From NCBI GenBank assembly GCA_046726955.1, contig JBKPBQ010000017.1, positions 1 through 22,020 of the forward strand: a DNA stretch of 22,020 bases, written 5' to 3'. Both the position numbers and the translations under genes were made by a program. The first letter of the stretch is position 1. Each line of letters opens with the position of its first letter. The DNA comes from CAVPGH01 sp046726955. Its GTDB lineage: Bacteria; Acidobacteriota; Vicinamibacteria; Fen-336. The notes below the pieces were generated by a model that saw only the letters and a program-made list of their open reading frames with translations, made no database searches and had not been told where the DNA came from. Positions 14,156 through 21,813 of this stretch are shown here, piece by piece.

Positions 14156-15487
14156 ATGACGTCCATCGAACGCCTGCCGGCCGCAGGCCAATGGCTCACG
14201 GGATGCGCGATCGACCTGCCGCGCGTCGACGAGCCGGCTGAGGGGCATTTCCTCGACGTCGCGGGGTGGGTCGTCGGGCGCGACCGCATCGTCGCGGCGG
14301 TCGAGATCCTCCACGACACGAATTGGCTGACCGGCGCGCCCGTTCTCCTGCGGCGGCCAGACGTGACTCGCCATCTGGGCCTGGCCGACCAGGACCTCCG
14401 CACGGGCTTTCAGTTGGCGCTGAACACGATCGGATTGCCGGAGACGTTCGAGCTGTCGGTGTGGGCGAATCTCGGCGACGGGCCGCTGGTGGAGTTCGCG
14501 CGATTGCGCGGCACGCACACGCTGTTGCGATCGCCCTTCCGATCGGCACTGCAGCCGCTGTCGGTGACGGGCCTCGGCCGGTCGGGGACGACGCTGCTGA
14601 TGCAGATGCTCGCCGAGCATCCGGAGATCAGCGTGCATCGGGTGTTCCCGTTCGAAACCCGTCTCGGCGCGTACTGGATGCACGTGCTCACCGTGCTGAG
14701 CGGGCCCGCCAATCACTTCGAGTCGTCCCATCCCGATCGGTTTCAGCACGACCGCCTCTTCGTCGGCACCAACCCCTACGCGCCGCTCCATCTGACGAGC
14801 GGACCCGCCCTGCGAGCGTGGTTCGGCGCCGACGCGCCGGAGGAGCTGGCGGCATTCTGCCAGCGGAACGTCGACGCGGCGTATCTGCGACTCGCGCGCG
14901 ATCAGGGCCAGGGGCGGTGCCGCTTCTTCGCGGAGAAGAACGACCCGACCTACGCGGCGCGCCTGCTCGCGCAGCTGTATCACGGGGCGAAGGAGATCGT
15001 CCTCGTGCGCGACTTTCGCGACATGATCTGCTCGATGCTGGCGTTCGACGGGAAGCGGCGGACCCGGGCTTTCCAGGGCGACGACGCGGACGTCGAGGCG
15101 TTCATCTTCCGGATCGTGGACGACGTCCGGCGGCTGGCGGCGATATGGCACGAGCGGCGCGACACGGCGCTGCTGCTGCGCTACGAAGACCTTGTCACCG
15201 AGCCGCACGCGAGCCTGCGGCGGGTCGCCGACTATGCCGGCATCGACGCGTCGCCGGCCGTGATCGACCGGATGGTCGAGGCCAGCCGCCGCGACGACGA
15301 GTCGACGCGGGCCCATCGCACGACCGACGACGGACCGCGATCGATCGGGCGCTACCGCTACGACATGAACGAGGACATGCGCGAGCTCTGCCTGGAGATC
15401 GGCGCGGACCTGCTGACGGGCCTCGGCTACGTCGGCGATGGCGTCGGCCCGAGTCCTGCGGACAGCGACGCCGCCAGCCGCGTCTGA
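14156..15487 (+). CDS. Sulfotransferase with N-terminal beta-sandwich domain
   Basis: A 443-residue enzyme predicted to move sulfate from PAPS to a sugar or lipid hydroxyl. Residues about 15-130 are a beta-sandwich: FLDVAGWVVGRDRIVAAVE, then RRPDVTRHLG (RPDV at 67-70). The sulfotransferase domain follows, with the 5'-phosphosulfate loop VTGLGRSGTTLLMQMLAEHP (Arg142, Ser143, Thr145-146) and the 3'-phosphate motif IVLVRDFRDMICSML near residues 280-292. LLRYEDLVTEPHASLRRV is a typical downstream block. The ATG at 14156 gives the usual N-terminus; a TTG at 14141 is the alternative, and neither has a Shine-Dalgarno site. The next gene starts 18 bases after the stop, so they are probably co-transcribed. 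Its beta-sandwich closely resembles that of the divergently transcribed fusion protein. The acceptor is unknown; a surface glycan is the likely target given the neighbours. Confidence 0.88.
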   Translation: MTSIERLPAAGQWLTGCAIDLPRVDEPAEGHFLDVAGWVVGRDRIVAAVEILHDTNWLTGAPVLLRRPDVTRHLGLADQDLRTGFQLALNTIGLPETFELSVWANLGDGPLVEFARLRGTHTLLRSPFRSALQPLSVTGLGRSGTTLLMQMLAEHPEISVHRVFPFETRLGAYWMHVLTVLSGPANHFESSHPDRFQHDRLFVGTNPYAPLHLTSGPALRAWFGADAPEELAAFCQRNVDAAYLRLARDQGQGRCRFFAEKNDPTYAARLLAQLYHGAKEIVLVRDFRDMICSMLAFDGKRRTRAFQGDDADVEAFIFRIVDDVRRLAAIWHERRDTALLLRYEDLVTEPHASLRRVADYAGIDASPAVIDRMVEASRRDDESTRAHRTTDDGPRSIGRYRYDMNEDMRELCLEIGADLLTGLGYVGDGVGPSPADSDAASRV

Positions 15488-15505
15488 GCGTCCTCGAGGG
15501 GATCG

Positions 15506-16594
15506 ATGTACACCGCCTGCACCATCTGCGCCTGCAACTACATGGCGTACGCGCGAGTCCTCGCGGAGTCCTTCTACTTCCATCATCCGGACGGCACATT
15601 CGTCGTCCTGCTGATCGACGACGAGCACCGGCAGCTGGAGCCCGGCGAGGGGCGGATCGTGTGGCGGCGCCTGCACGACATCGGGCTCGACGGGCAGGAG
15701 ATCCGGCGCCTCGCGGCCATCTACGACGTGCGCGAGCTCTCGACCGCCGTCAAGCCTCTGCTGCTTCGGCACCTGCTGGACGCGGGAGCGGACACGGTGA
15801 TCTACCTGGATCCCGACGTCCGATCTACGATTCCCTCGCTCGGGTCTTCGAACTCGCGGCGCAGCACGGCATCGTGCTGACCCCGCATACGACGCAGCCG
15901 TTTCCGCGAGACGACTGTCCGGTGGACAGCTTCTATATCCTCGCGGCGGGTGTCTTCAACCTCGGCTTCATCGGGGTTGGCGCGTCCGCGCGGCCGTTTC
16001 TGGACTGGTGGTGGCAGTCGACGCGGCGCGACGCGCTGAACGACGTGTCGAAGATGATGTTCACCGACCAGCGGTGGATCGACCTCGTGCCGAGCCTGTT
16101 CGAGCCGTACATACTGAAGGATCCCGGTTGCAACGTCGCGTACTGGAACCTCCATGGGCGCGCGCTGACGAGCGATGGTGACGGCTGGCGCGTCGACGGC
16201 GTGCCGCTGCGGTTCTTCCACTTCAGTGGATTCGACGTCGACAAGCCGTGGCTCCTGAGCCGCCATCAGGGCGATCGGCCGCGCGTGCTCCTGAGCGATC
16301 GGCCGCCGCTGCGCCGCCTTTGCCACGATTACCGCCTGGCGCTGCAGCAGGAGGGCATCGGCATCGACCAGGGGCGGCGGTACGGCTGGGGCAAGTTGGC
16401 GTGCGGCGTCGAGTTCACCGAGACGATGCGGCGCCTGTATCGCCGCGCGCTCGCGGCGGCGGAGCAGGGCAAGGGACGCGAGCCGCCCGATCCGTTCGAC
16501 GAGGCGCTTTCCGACGCGTTCGTCGCGTGGCTCAACTCACCCGACGAAGCGGGGCCGCGGCGCCTCTCCCGGTACCTGTATCAGGTCTATCGCG
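15506..16594 (+). pseudogene. GT-A-type glycosyltransferase domain, first part of a frameshifted multi-domain gene
   Basis: Starts at the ATG at 15506 behind GAGGGGAT. The first frame reads YTACTICACNYMAYARVLAE, then VIYLDPDVR at residues 98-106, with the Asp102-x-Asp104 metal motif. At about 15821-15823 one base is missing; the next frame continues without a gap as IYDSLARVFELAAQHGIVLT, FNLGFIGVG, FTDQRWIDLVPSLFEPYI and VPLRFFHFSGFD. This is the nucleotide-diphospho-sugar transferase pattern of a GT8-like or related GT-A family. A second frame break at about 16591-16595 separates it from the GT4 part that follows. Restoring both frames would give a single protein reaching 18953. As sequenced it would end 20-odd residues after the first break. 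Sequencing or assembly error is as likely as real decay, because the residues on both sides are well preserved. Confidence 0.7.
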
Positions 16595-16625
16595 GTACAT
16601 CGACTGGATCCGGTGTGAGGGCGCC

Positions 16626-18953
16626 GTGCAGGCGCGCATCCCGCCGGTGCTCCTGCCCGAGAGACGCGCTCCCGAGACGCCGAAACGCGAGCCGGTCGCG
16701 CTCGAAGAGGGCGTCAACATCGCCGGCTACTTCCGATCGGAGCTGGGAATCGGCGAGGCCGCGCGGCGGCTGGTGCGTGCCGTCGAGGCGGCGGGGATCC
16801 CGTATTCCACGATTACGACCGACACGGAGTCGCTGAGCCGCCAGTCCCACGAGTTCGGGAACCATCCCGAAGGCATGGCGGCGTACGACGTCAATCTCGT
16901 GTGCGTCAACGCGGATGTCACGCCGCGGTTCGCCCGCGACATGGGTCCGGAGTTCCTGGAGGGTCGACACACGATCGGCTACTGGTTCTGGGAGCTCGAA
17001 CAGTTTCCAAAGCGCCTGCACACGGCCTTCGAGGCGGTGGACGAGGTCTGGACCGCGACGGACTTCGTGGCCGACGCGGTGCGGAGAGCCGGCGGCAAGC
17101 CGGTCTCCACGGTGGCGGTGCCGCTGGCGATCCCGCGCTCTTCATCGGAGATCACCCGACAGTGCCTCGGCCTGCCCGATCGCTTCCTGTTTCTCTTCAG
17201 TTTCGACTTCCTGAGCGGGTTCGAGCGGAAGAACCCGCTGGCGCTGGTGCGGGACTTCGCGCGCGCGTTCGAGCCGGATCACGGACCCACGCTCGTGATC
17301 AAGACGATCAACGGCCATCTCCGACTCAACCATCTCGAACGCCTGCGGGCCGAGATCGGCGATCAACCCGACATTCTCCTGGCCGACGACCACTACACGG
17401 CGGCGAAGAGGGACGCGCTCGTCGGGTCGTGCGACTGCTACGTCTCGCTCCACCGCTCCGAGGGGCTCGGATTGACGATGGCGGAGGCGATGGCGGCCGG
17501 CAAGCCGGTCATCGCGACCGGCTACTCCGGCAACATGCAGTTCATGACCGCCGCCAACAGCTTCCTGGTCGACTACGCGCTGACGACGGTCCCCGGGGGC
17601 TGCGAGCCCTACCCGGAGGGCGCTTCGTGGGCCGACCCGGATCTCGATCACGCGGTTCGGCTCATGCGTGACGTATACGCGCAGCCGCACGACGCCGCGG
17701 CGAGAGGGCAGCGCGCCCGAGCCGAGATTCTCGAGCGGCACGGCGTCGACGCGTCGGCGGCGGCGATCGCGCAGCGGCTCGAGTCGATCCGGCGCGATCG
17801 GCGCAGCCGCATCGCCGCCCCGGCGCCGACGGCGGTCCCGCCGCCGCCTCCGCTGTTCACGATGGAGGCGGCGCTCGCGAGTCTCGAAGAGCGCGCCACG
17901 CCGCGGGTCGGCGTGAAAGGACGTGCGTTCTCCAGAGCGAGAACCGCCGCGCAGCGGGGGCTGTTCCGCCTGCTGCGGCCGTTCTGGTTCCAGCATCGGC
18001 AGCTTCACTCGGAGCTGATCGGCGTCCTGTCGCAGCTCACACGTGGGCTGCACCACGAGCGCGAGGCTCGCACCGCGGCCGAGCAGAGGCTCGCGCAGCT
18101 CACCGGCGAGGTCGCATGGATGGCGCGCGAGATCGTCGACTTGCGCGCCACCTCCGACTCTCGGTTCGCCAACGTCGCCGCGCACCTCGAGGGGCTCACG
18201 CCCGTCGTCGGCAAGACCGAACAGTCGCTGTCGATGCTCGAGCACAAGCTGTTCGCCGTGCCGTACATGACGGATCCGGATCATTTTCGCGAGCGCGACG
18301 AGCACGGCCGCGAGCGGCTCGGCTACGGATCGACGAACGGCACCCGGCACGGCGCCTTCTATCTCGGCTTCGAGGATCTGTTCCGCGGTCCGCAGACGTT
18401 GATCAGGGATCGGCAGGCCGTCTATCTTCCGCTGCTACGGCAATCGTCGCACGTCGTCGACATCGGATGCGGACGCGGCGAGATGCTCGATCTGCTCGCG
18501 GCAGCGCACACGCCGGCGATGGGCGTCGACATCGATCCCGACATGGTGGCGACGTGCCGCGCGAAGGGGCACCGCGTCGAGCAGATCGACGCCCTGCAGT
18601 TCCTGCGTGTTCAGGGGGCGGGATCGCTGCCGGCCGTCTTCAGCGCGCAGGTGATCGAGCACCTGCCCTTCGACCAGCTGAAGGCGTTCCTCACACTTTG
18701 CCGCACCCGGCTGCAGCCAGGCGGAACGTTGATCGTGGAGACGGTGAATCCGCACGCGCTCGAAGCGTTCAAGACGTTCTATACCGATCTCACGCACCAG
18801 CGGCCGATCTTTCCGGAAGTCGCGCTCGCGCTGATGCAGCTGGTGGGCTTCGATCGCGCCTACGTCGTGTTTCCGCAGGGCACGGGCACGCTGACCGAGA
18901 ACCGGCAGACGCAGGGGGAATACGCGGTCGTGGCGACTGTCGGCGAGGCGTGA
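16626..18953 (+). CDS. GT4-family glycosyltransferase, coiled coil and SAM methyltransferase (second part of the multi-domain gene)
   Basis: A 775-residue frame, if started at the GTG at 16626. It opens with IPPVLLPE and EGVNIAGYFRSELGIGEAAR, the linker and start common to bacterial GT4-type enzymes. Residues about 29-385 are a GT-B glycosyltransferase with SFDFLSGFERKNPLALV and the donor-site block SLHRSEGLGLTMAEAMAAGK (Glu-x7-Glu) at about 272-292. A Pro-rich linker leads to a helical, partly coiled-coil stretch (about 440-545). Residues about 600-775 are a class I methyltransferase with motif I VVDIGCGRGEMLDLL, GVDIDPDMV and the later VIEHLPFDQLKAFL and ETVNPHALEAFKTFYTDLTH. Similar methyltransferases cap or modify O-antigen-like chains. 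The frame is probably not a separate gene: it lines up with the upstream GT-A part across one frame break, though a GTG with a GTGAGGG nearby could allow independent translation. Confidence 0.8.
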   Translation: MQARIPPVLLPERRAPETPKREPVALEEGVNIAGYFRSELGIGEAARRLVRAVEAAGIPYSTITTDTESLSRQSHEFGNHPEGMAAYDVNLVCVNADVTPRFARDMGPEFLEGRHTIGYWFWELEQFPKRLHTAFEAVDEVWTATDFVADAVRRAGGKPVSTVAVPLAIPRSSSEITRQCLGLPDRFLFLFSFDFLSGFERKNPLALVRDFARAFEPDHGPTLVIKTINGHLRLNHLERLRAEIGDQPDILLADDHYTAAKRDALVGSCDCYVSLHRSEGLGLTMAEAMAAGKPVIATGYSGNMQFMTAANSFLVDYALTTVPGGCEPYPEGASWADPDLDHAVRLMRDVYAQPHDAAARGQRARAEILERHGVDASAAAIAQRLESIRRDRRSRIAAPAPTAVPPPPPLFTMEAALASLEERATPRVGVKGRAFSRARTAAQRGLFRLLRPFWFQHRQLHSELIGVLSQLTRGLHHEREARTAAEQRLAQLTGEVAWMAREIVDLRATSDSRFANVAAHLEGLTPVVGKTEQSLSMLEHKLFAVPYMTDPDHFRERDEHGRERLGYGSTNGTRHGAFYLGFEDLFRGPQTLIRDRQAVYLPLLRQSSHVVDIGCGRGEMLDLLAAAHTPAMGVDIDPDMVATCRAKGHRVEQIDALQFLRVQGAGSLPAVFSAQVIEHLPFDQLKAFLTLCRTRLQPGGTLIVETVNPHALEAFKTFYTDLTHQRPIFPEVALALMQLVGFDRAYVVFPQGTGTLTENRQTQGEYAVVATVGEA

Positions 18954-18960
18954 GGAGGAG

Positions 18961-19020
18961 ATGACGCCGTGGAAGCGCCCCGTGAACAGACGGAAGTCGT
19001 TAGAAACGCTTCCGGATTGA
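18961..19020 (+). CDS. Tiny open reading frame or truncated gene start behind the multi-domain gene
   Basis: Immediately after the TGA at 18951 comes GAGGAGGAG and then an ATG at 18961, an almost ideal ribosome binding arrangement. The frame reads MTPWKRPVNRRKSLETLPD and stops at 19018-19020. It overlaps the end of the minus-strand hypothetical gene by 21 bases. The strong translation signal and the very short frame suggest that this is the 5' stub of a further glycan gene cut off where the next block was joined. A genuine small basic peptide is the alternative. No homology is recognised. Confidence 0.35.
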   Translation: MTPWKRPVNRRKSLETLPD

Positions 19021-19455
19021 TTCGAGCTCGCGCCGGCACATATTGCTGAATTCCCGCAGGTGATCGTTGTGTTTGTTCGCCGCGGATTCGATTTCGCCGG
19101 GAGTGAGGTTTGGCGCGTAATAGGTCCGGAGAATGGCCGTTATCAACCGTTCTCCGCTCTCGATCACCTCGTCCGAGGAGCCTAGACGGATGCGGCTGAT
19201 GAGCGCATAGATCGGCACGAGCGTGCTGGGGTCTTCGAGGGAGTGCTGCATGGCATCGACGAGGAGGCGCGCACTCTCGTTGATGAAGTCCGAATAGAGC
19301 TGCTCGAGTCGAGAGACGTGTCTTGCGACGAATATCCGCCGGTCGCGATGCCGCTCCGCGATCCAGGCGTTGACACTCGAACCCAGAGCACCTGCAAGCG
19401 AGCCCCCGATTGCCGCGAGCGTGGGGATCGTTGCCGCGTGGTCGAGCACGCTCAT
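19000..19455 (-). CDS. Conserved hypothetical protein with one N-terminal membrane helix
   Basis: A 151-residue protein from the ATG at 19455. The N-terminus is hydrophobic (IPTLAAIGGSLAGALGSSVN, likely one membrane helix), and the rest is helical and charged: HVSRLEQLYSDFINESARLL, ISRIRLGSSDEVIESGERLI, RTYYAPNLTPGEIESAAN and a C-terminal SNMCRRELESIRKRF. I have the impression of a widespread bacterial family of unknown function with this layout, but cannot name it. An upstream in-frame start at 19569 is rejected because it would overlap the AI-2E gene. The gene is visibly lower in G+C than its neighbours (many TT, AA and AT steps near its 3' end), which suggests recent transfer. It lies 58 bases behind the AI-2E transporter gene and may be read from it. 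Confidence 0.65.
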   Translation of the reverse strand: MSVLDHAATIPTLAAIGGSLAGALGSSVNAWIAERHRDRRIFVARHVSRLEQLYSDFINESARLLVDAMQHSLEDPSTLVPIYALISRIRLGSSDEVIESGERLITAILRTYYAPNLTPGEIESAANKHNDHLREFSNMCRRELESIRKRF

Positions 19456-19513
19456 CGAAGTCGAAGGGCGTTGGGCAGCGTGATTTGGGATGTTGAACTC
19501 ATGACGTCCGTGA

Positions 19514-20656
19514 TCAGCAGGACCCGTGCCGGGCGTTCGCGCGCGAAACTCCAGCCGCGCGGCGCTCATCGAGCGCCCCGGGCCTCTCCGGGCTGAAAAG
19601 GCGGTGGCGCACCAGCTCGAATACGGTAGGCGCGATCGAGACGATGAGCGGTCCGATCAAGAGGCCCTTCACTCCGAAAACGGCCGCGCCGCCGAGGATG
19701 CCGAACACCAGGGGCAGGAGGCCGACGCGGAGCCGGTGTCCGACCAGCCAGGGCGCCGCGAAGTTGTCGATGCAGAGCACCATCCCGATGCCCCAGGCGA
19801 GGACGAGAACGCCCGGGGTGATGCGGCCCGAGAGGACGGTCGCCAGCCCGACCGGCACCCAGACGCTGCTCGTGCCGACCACCGGCACGACGCTGGCAAG
19901 ACCCGTGAGCACGCCGAGCAGGACGGCGGCCTGGACTCCCATCATGGCGTAGCCTAGCGTCGCCACAACGCCCTCGAGCAGCGCGGTCAGGAAGAGCCCG
20001 CGTGCGACCGCGACGGTGGCGTCGTGCGTGCGCTCGAAGAGGCGTTGCTTGTCCTCATGGTCGAGCGGGAGGAAGCGGCTCAGCCGCTCGACATACGCTG
20101 GCCCGTCGCGCAGCAGGAAGAACGTGATGAACGGGCAAAGGACGAGGGTGACGACGGCGCCCTGCAAGAACGCCGCGACGGCCTGCGCCGCCCAGTCGGC
20201 GAGCTGGTCGAGCCCGCGCGCGGCGTATCTCAGCATCCAGGCCGTCTCCTGCGCGCCTCCGAGCCCGCTCGGGGCTGGCATGGCTTCTGGGATCGGTCGG
20301 AGCGCGCGGAGAGAGTCGTCGAGCCGGCCTTGGTGGATCGCCTGATTGGCCTCGATCCAGCGGGACAGCACGGGCCGGAAGTTGCCGGCCTGGGCGGCCG
20401 CCGTCCAGATCAAGAGCAGGACAGGCACGAGAATTAGCGTCAGGATCGCAAAGTCCGTCAGCAGCGCCCGAAAGCCCGGCGATAGCCGAGGCCACCGCCG
20501 TCCCGTCCAGCGGTAGACCGGGTACGTGGTGATCGACACCGCGCCGGCCAGCACGATCGGGCCGACGAACGGGAGAAGGATCAGCAGCATCCCAGCCAGG
20601 GCCAGGACCCCGAGCAGCACCAGGAAGATCGTCGGAGCGGCGAAACGCGGACGCAT
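19514..20656 (-). CDS. AI-2E family (PerM-like) transporter
   Basis: A 380-residue membrane protein of the AI-2E/PerM exporter family, with about 8 helices. It opens with two helices (FLVLLGVLALAGMLLILLPF), has the usual long soluble segment (about residues 100-165), and then the conserved C-terminal half: FITFFLLRDGPAYVERLSRF, LPLDHEDKQRLF, LLEGVVATLGYAMMG, GLASVVPVVGT and FGVKGLLIGPLIVSI. The FFLLRDG and GLASVVPVVGT blocks are diagnostic. The name comes from export of autoinducer-2 in E. coli, but many members have other or unknown substrates, including Na+/H+ exchange; the function here is unassigned. The ATG has AGGAG five to seven bases upstream. It is preceded on the same strand, 56 bases upstream, by a small gene that may share its transcript. 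Confidence 0.92.
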   Translation of the reverse strand: MRPRFAAPTIFLVLLGVLALAGMLLILLPFVGPIVLAGAVSITTYPVYRWTGRRWPRLSPGFRALLTDFAILTLILVPVLLLIWTAAAQAGNFRPVLSRWIEANQAIHQGRLDDSLRALRPIPEAMPAPSGLGGAQETAWMLRYAARGLDQLADWAAQAVAAFLQGAVVTLVLCPFITFFLLRDGPAYVERLSRFLPLDHEDKQRLFERTHDATVAVARGLFLTALLEGVVATLGYAMMGVQAAVLLGVLTGLASVVPVVGTSSVWVPVGLATVLSGRITPGVLVLAWGIGMVLCIDNFAAPWLVGHRLRVGLLPLVFGILGGAAVFGVKGLLIGPLIVSIAPTVFELVRHRLFSPERPGALDERRAAGVSRANARHGSC

Positions 20657-20712
20657 GGGGTTCTCCTAATAGGCGACGCTGAACGATTCCGGAAGCTCCA
20701 GTAGATTCCGGA

Positions 20713-20895
20713 TCAGTGATTCCCGGTTTTCCGAATTGCCGGGTTGTAGGCCCGCTTCCACGGGTTGAGGAGCGAGTCCTCTCGCTCGGGATCGAGCTGC
20801 ACCATGATCTCGTGCGCCGTGAACGGGTCGAGATCGAGGATGCTCTTGATCGGTCCGAATCCTTCGAGGTATGCCCACGCCGCCCTGCTCTTCAT
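20713..20895 (-). CDS. Small soluble protein of unknown function (60 residues)
   Basis: A 60-residue frame starting MKSRAAWAYLEGFGPIKSIL and ending in NPWKRAYNPAIRKTGNH. It starts at an ATG with GGAGGGAG four bases upstream, one of the best ribosome binding sites in the window, which makes translation likely. It has an acidic, helical middle (PFTAHEIMVQLDPEREDSLL) and a basic, aromatic end, with no membrane segment or signal peptide. It lies ahead of the AI-2E transporter gene on the same strand (56-base gap), so it may be its operon partner. No family is recognised. Confidence 0.6.
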   Translation of the reverse strand: MKSRAAWAYLEGFGPIKSILDLDPFTAHEIMVQLDPEREDSLLNPWKRAYNPAIRKTGNH

Positions 20896-21150
20896 GACTC
20901 CCTCCGCTTGTCTCGCGACCCTCTGTCGCTACACCACGTCATTCCAAGGGGCGTGCCAGTGGAAGAGGGCTGGCCATCCGCGATTGCGTCGGCTCAGACC
21001 CTCTAAACCTCGGGACTTGTGGTGTGCTCGCGGCGCGGACGCCGCCGCACGACGCGCGAACCACGAAGGATCGTGGGGGATTTTCATCGAAACGTGGCGC
21101 GGCCCCGCCGGTCGAGCGGTCCGTGACGGTTCGAGCGTTGTGCACAGCGC
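20896..21150. other. Intergenic region between the lipoprotein gene and the small gene
   Basis: A gap of 255 bases with no gene that I can support. It should hold the end of the MCE/lipoprotein transcript and the promoter of the small gene and AI-2E gene, but no clear -10/-35 pair is evident. A 6-bp perfect inverted repeat with a 4-base loop (CCACGA-AGGA-TCGTGG, 21061-21076) is present, followed on the plus strand by GGGGATTTT; no plus-strand gene ends here, so its role is unclear. Confidence 0.4.
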
Positions 21151-21813
21151 CTACTTCGGCTGCGAAGCAGCCGCCCCTGTCGAAGCGGGCTTCTCCGGGG
21201 GTCCGGACGGCAGGCCCGCGACGGCGTCCGCGATCTGTCCGGCCAGCTCGGCAACGAGGGTGCTCATCGCCTCGACGGATCGGCCGGGGTCGTTCGGACC
21301 CGGCGCGGGATCGCGACGCAGATCCACCGCGCGCGTGGCCAGCGCCTGTTCGCTGCGCTGCGGGAGCAGAACGAAACGGCCGGAGAGCGATACCTCTCCG
21401 CCCGCCTGAGGCCCGAAGCGGGTGAGCTCCAGCCGCACACGGCACTGCAGCGGGGTCGAGCCCGGCCAAGGAGCGCCGATCACGCGATGAGAGGGGAGCA
21501 GGACCTCGAGGTCCTCCACCAGCACGCGCAGCGCCGCCGCGTCCAGGGGCTCGGTCCAGCGCAGGAACTCGTCGATCCGCAATTCGCCGGGACCGCTCCA
21601 CGCCACCAGCTGGGGACGCTGGAGGTGCGCGGGAAGAAAGACCGGAAGAACGCCGACGATGCTGGTGGCGCTTTCGTTCGCGGGTGCTTCGCGCGCTTCC
21701 GCCGCCGGGCGCAGCGCGAAGAAGCGGGCCTCCGACGTGCGCTTCAATGAGACGCAGCCGGCAGACGCTCCCAGGGCAAGGACGGCGAGGGCTAGCCGCA
21801 GTCGTGCGCACAT
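21151..21813 (-). CDS. PqiC-type ABC-transport auxiliary lipoprotein
   Basis: A 220-residue lipoprotein with a signal sequence ending at Cys20 (LALGASAGC), which would be acylated and placed in the outer membrane. The next segment, SEARFFALRPAAEA, matches the strand that opens the PqiC/ABC-auxiliary lipoprotein family (the 'tryptophan-free YxL' pattern), followed by VGVLPVFLPAHLQRPQLVAW and IDEFLRWTEPLDAA, both typical of it. PqiC forms the outer-membrane end of the PqiABC lipid-transport bridge, where PqiB is an MCE protein. The gene directly upstream is the end of an MCE protein, and its TGA overlaps this ATG as TGATG, which indicates tight translational coupling. I prefer the ATG at 21813 to the GTG at 21816. 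A Gly/Ala/Pro-rich tail of about 20 residues follows the folded part. Confidence 0.83.
   Translation of the reverse strand: MCARLRLALAVLALGASAGCVSLKRTSEARFFALRPAAEAREAPANESATSIVGVLPVFLPAHLQRPQLVAWSGPGELRIDEFLRWTEPLDAAALRVLVEDLEVLLPSHRVIGAPWPGSTPLQCRVRLELTRFGPQAGGEVSLSGRFVLLPQRSEQALATRAVDLRRDPAPGPNDPGRSVEAMSTLVAELAGQIADAVAGLPSGPPEKPASTGAAASQPK

Noticed and set aside
14123..15772. Minus-strand frame of 549 codons opposite the sulfotransferase
   Set aside because: No domain is recognisable, and the sulfotransferase motifs in the opposite strand are complete and in order.
14266..16836. Plus-strand frame of 856 codons spanning the sulfotransferase and the next gene
   Set aside because: Its first part is only a shadow of the sulfotransferase gene; only from about 15823 to 16594 does this frame carry real protein, as the middle segment of the frameshifted glycosyltransferase.
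20684..20713. Short direct repeat GATTCCGGA, two copies about 18 bases apart, downstream of the small gene
   Set aside because: Two 9-base copies are too little to call an operator or repeat family; it may be chance.
21061..21076. Perfect 6-bp inverted repeat followed by a T run, terminator-like
   Set aside because: The T run follows on the plus strand, where no gene ends, and on the minus strand the repeat lacks a T tract, so I cannot assign it as a terminator.
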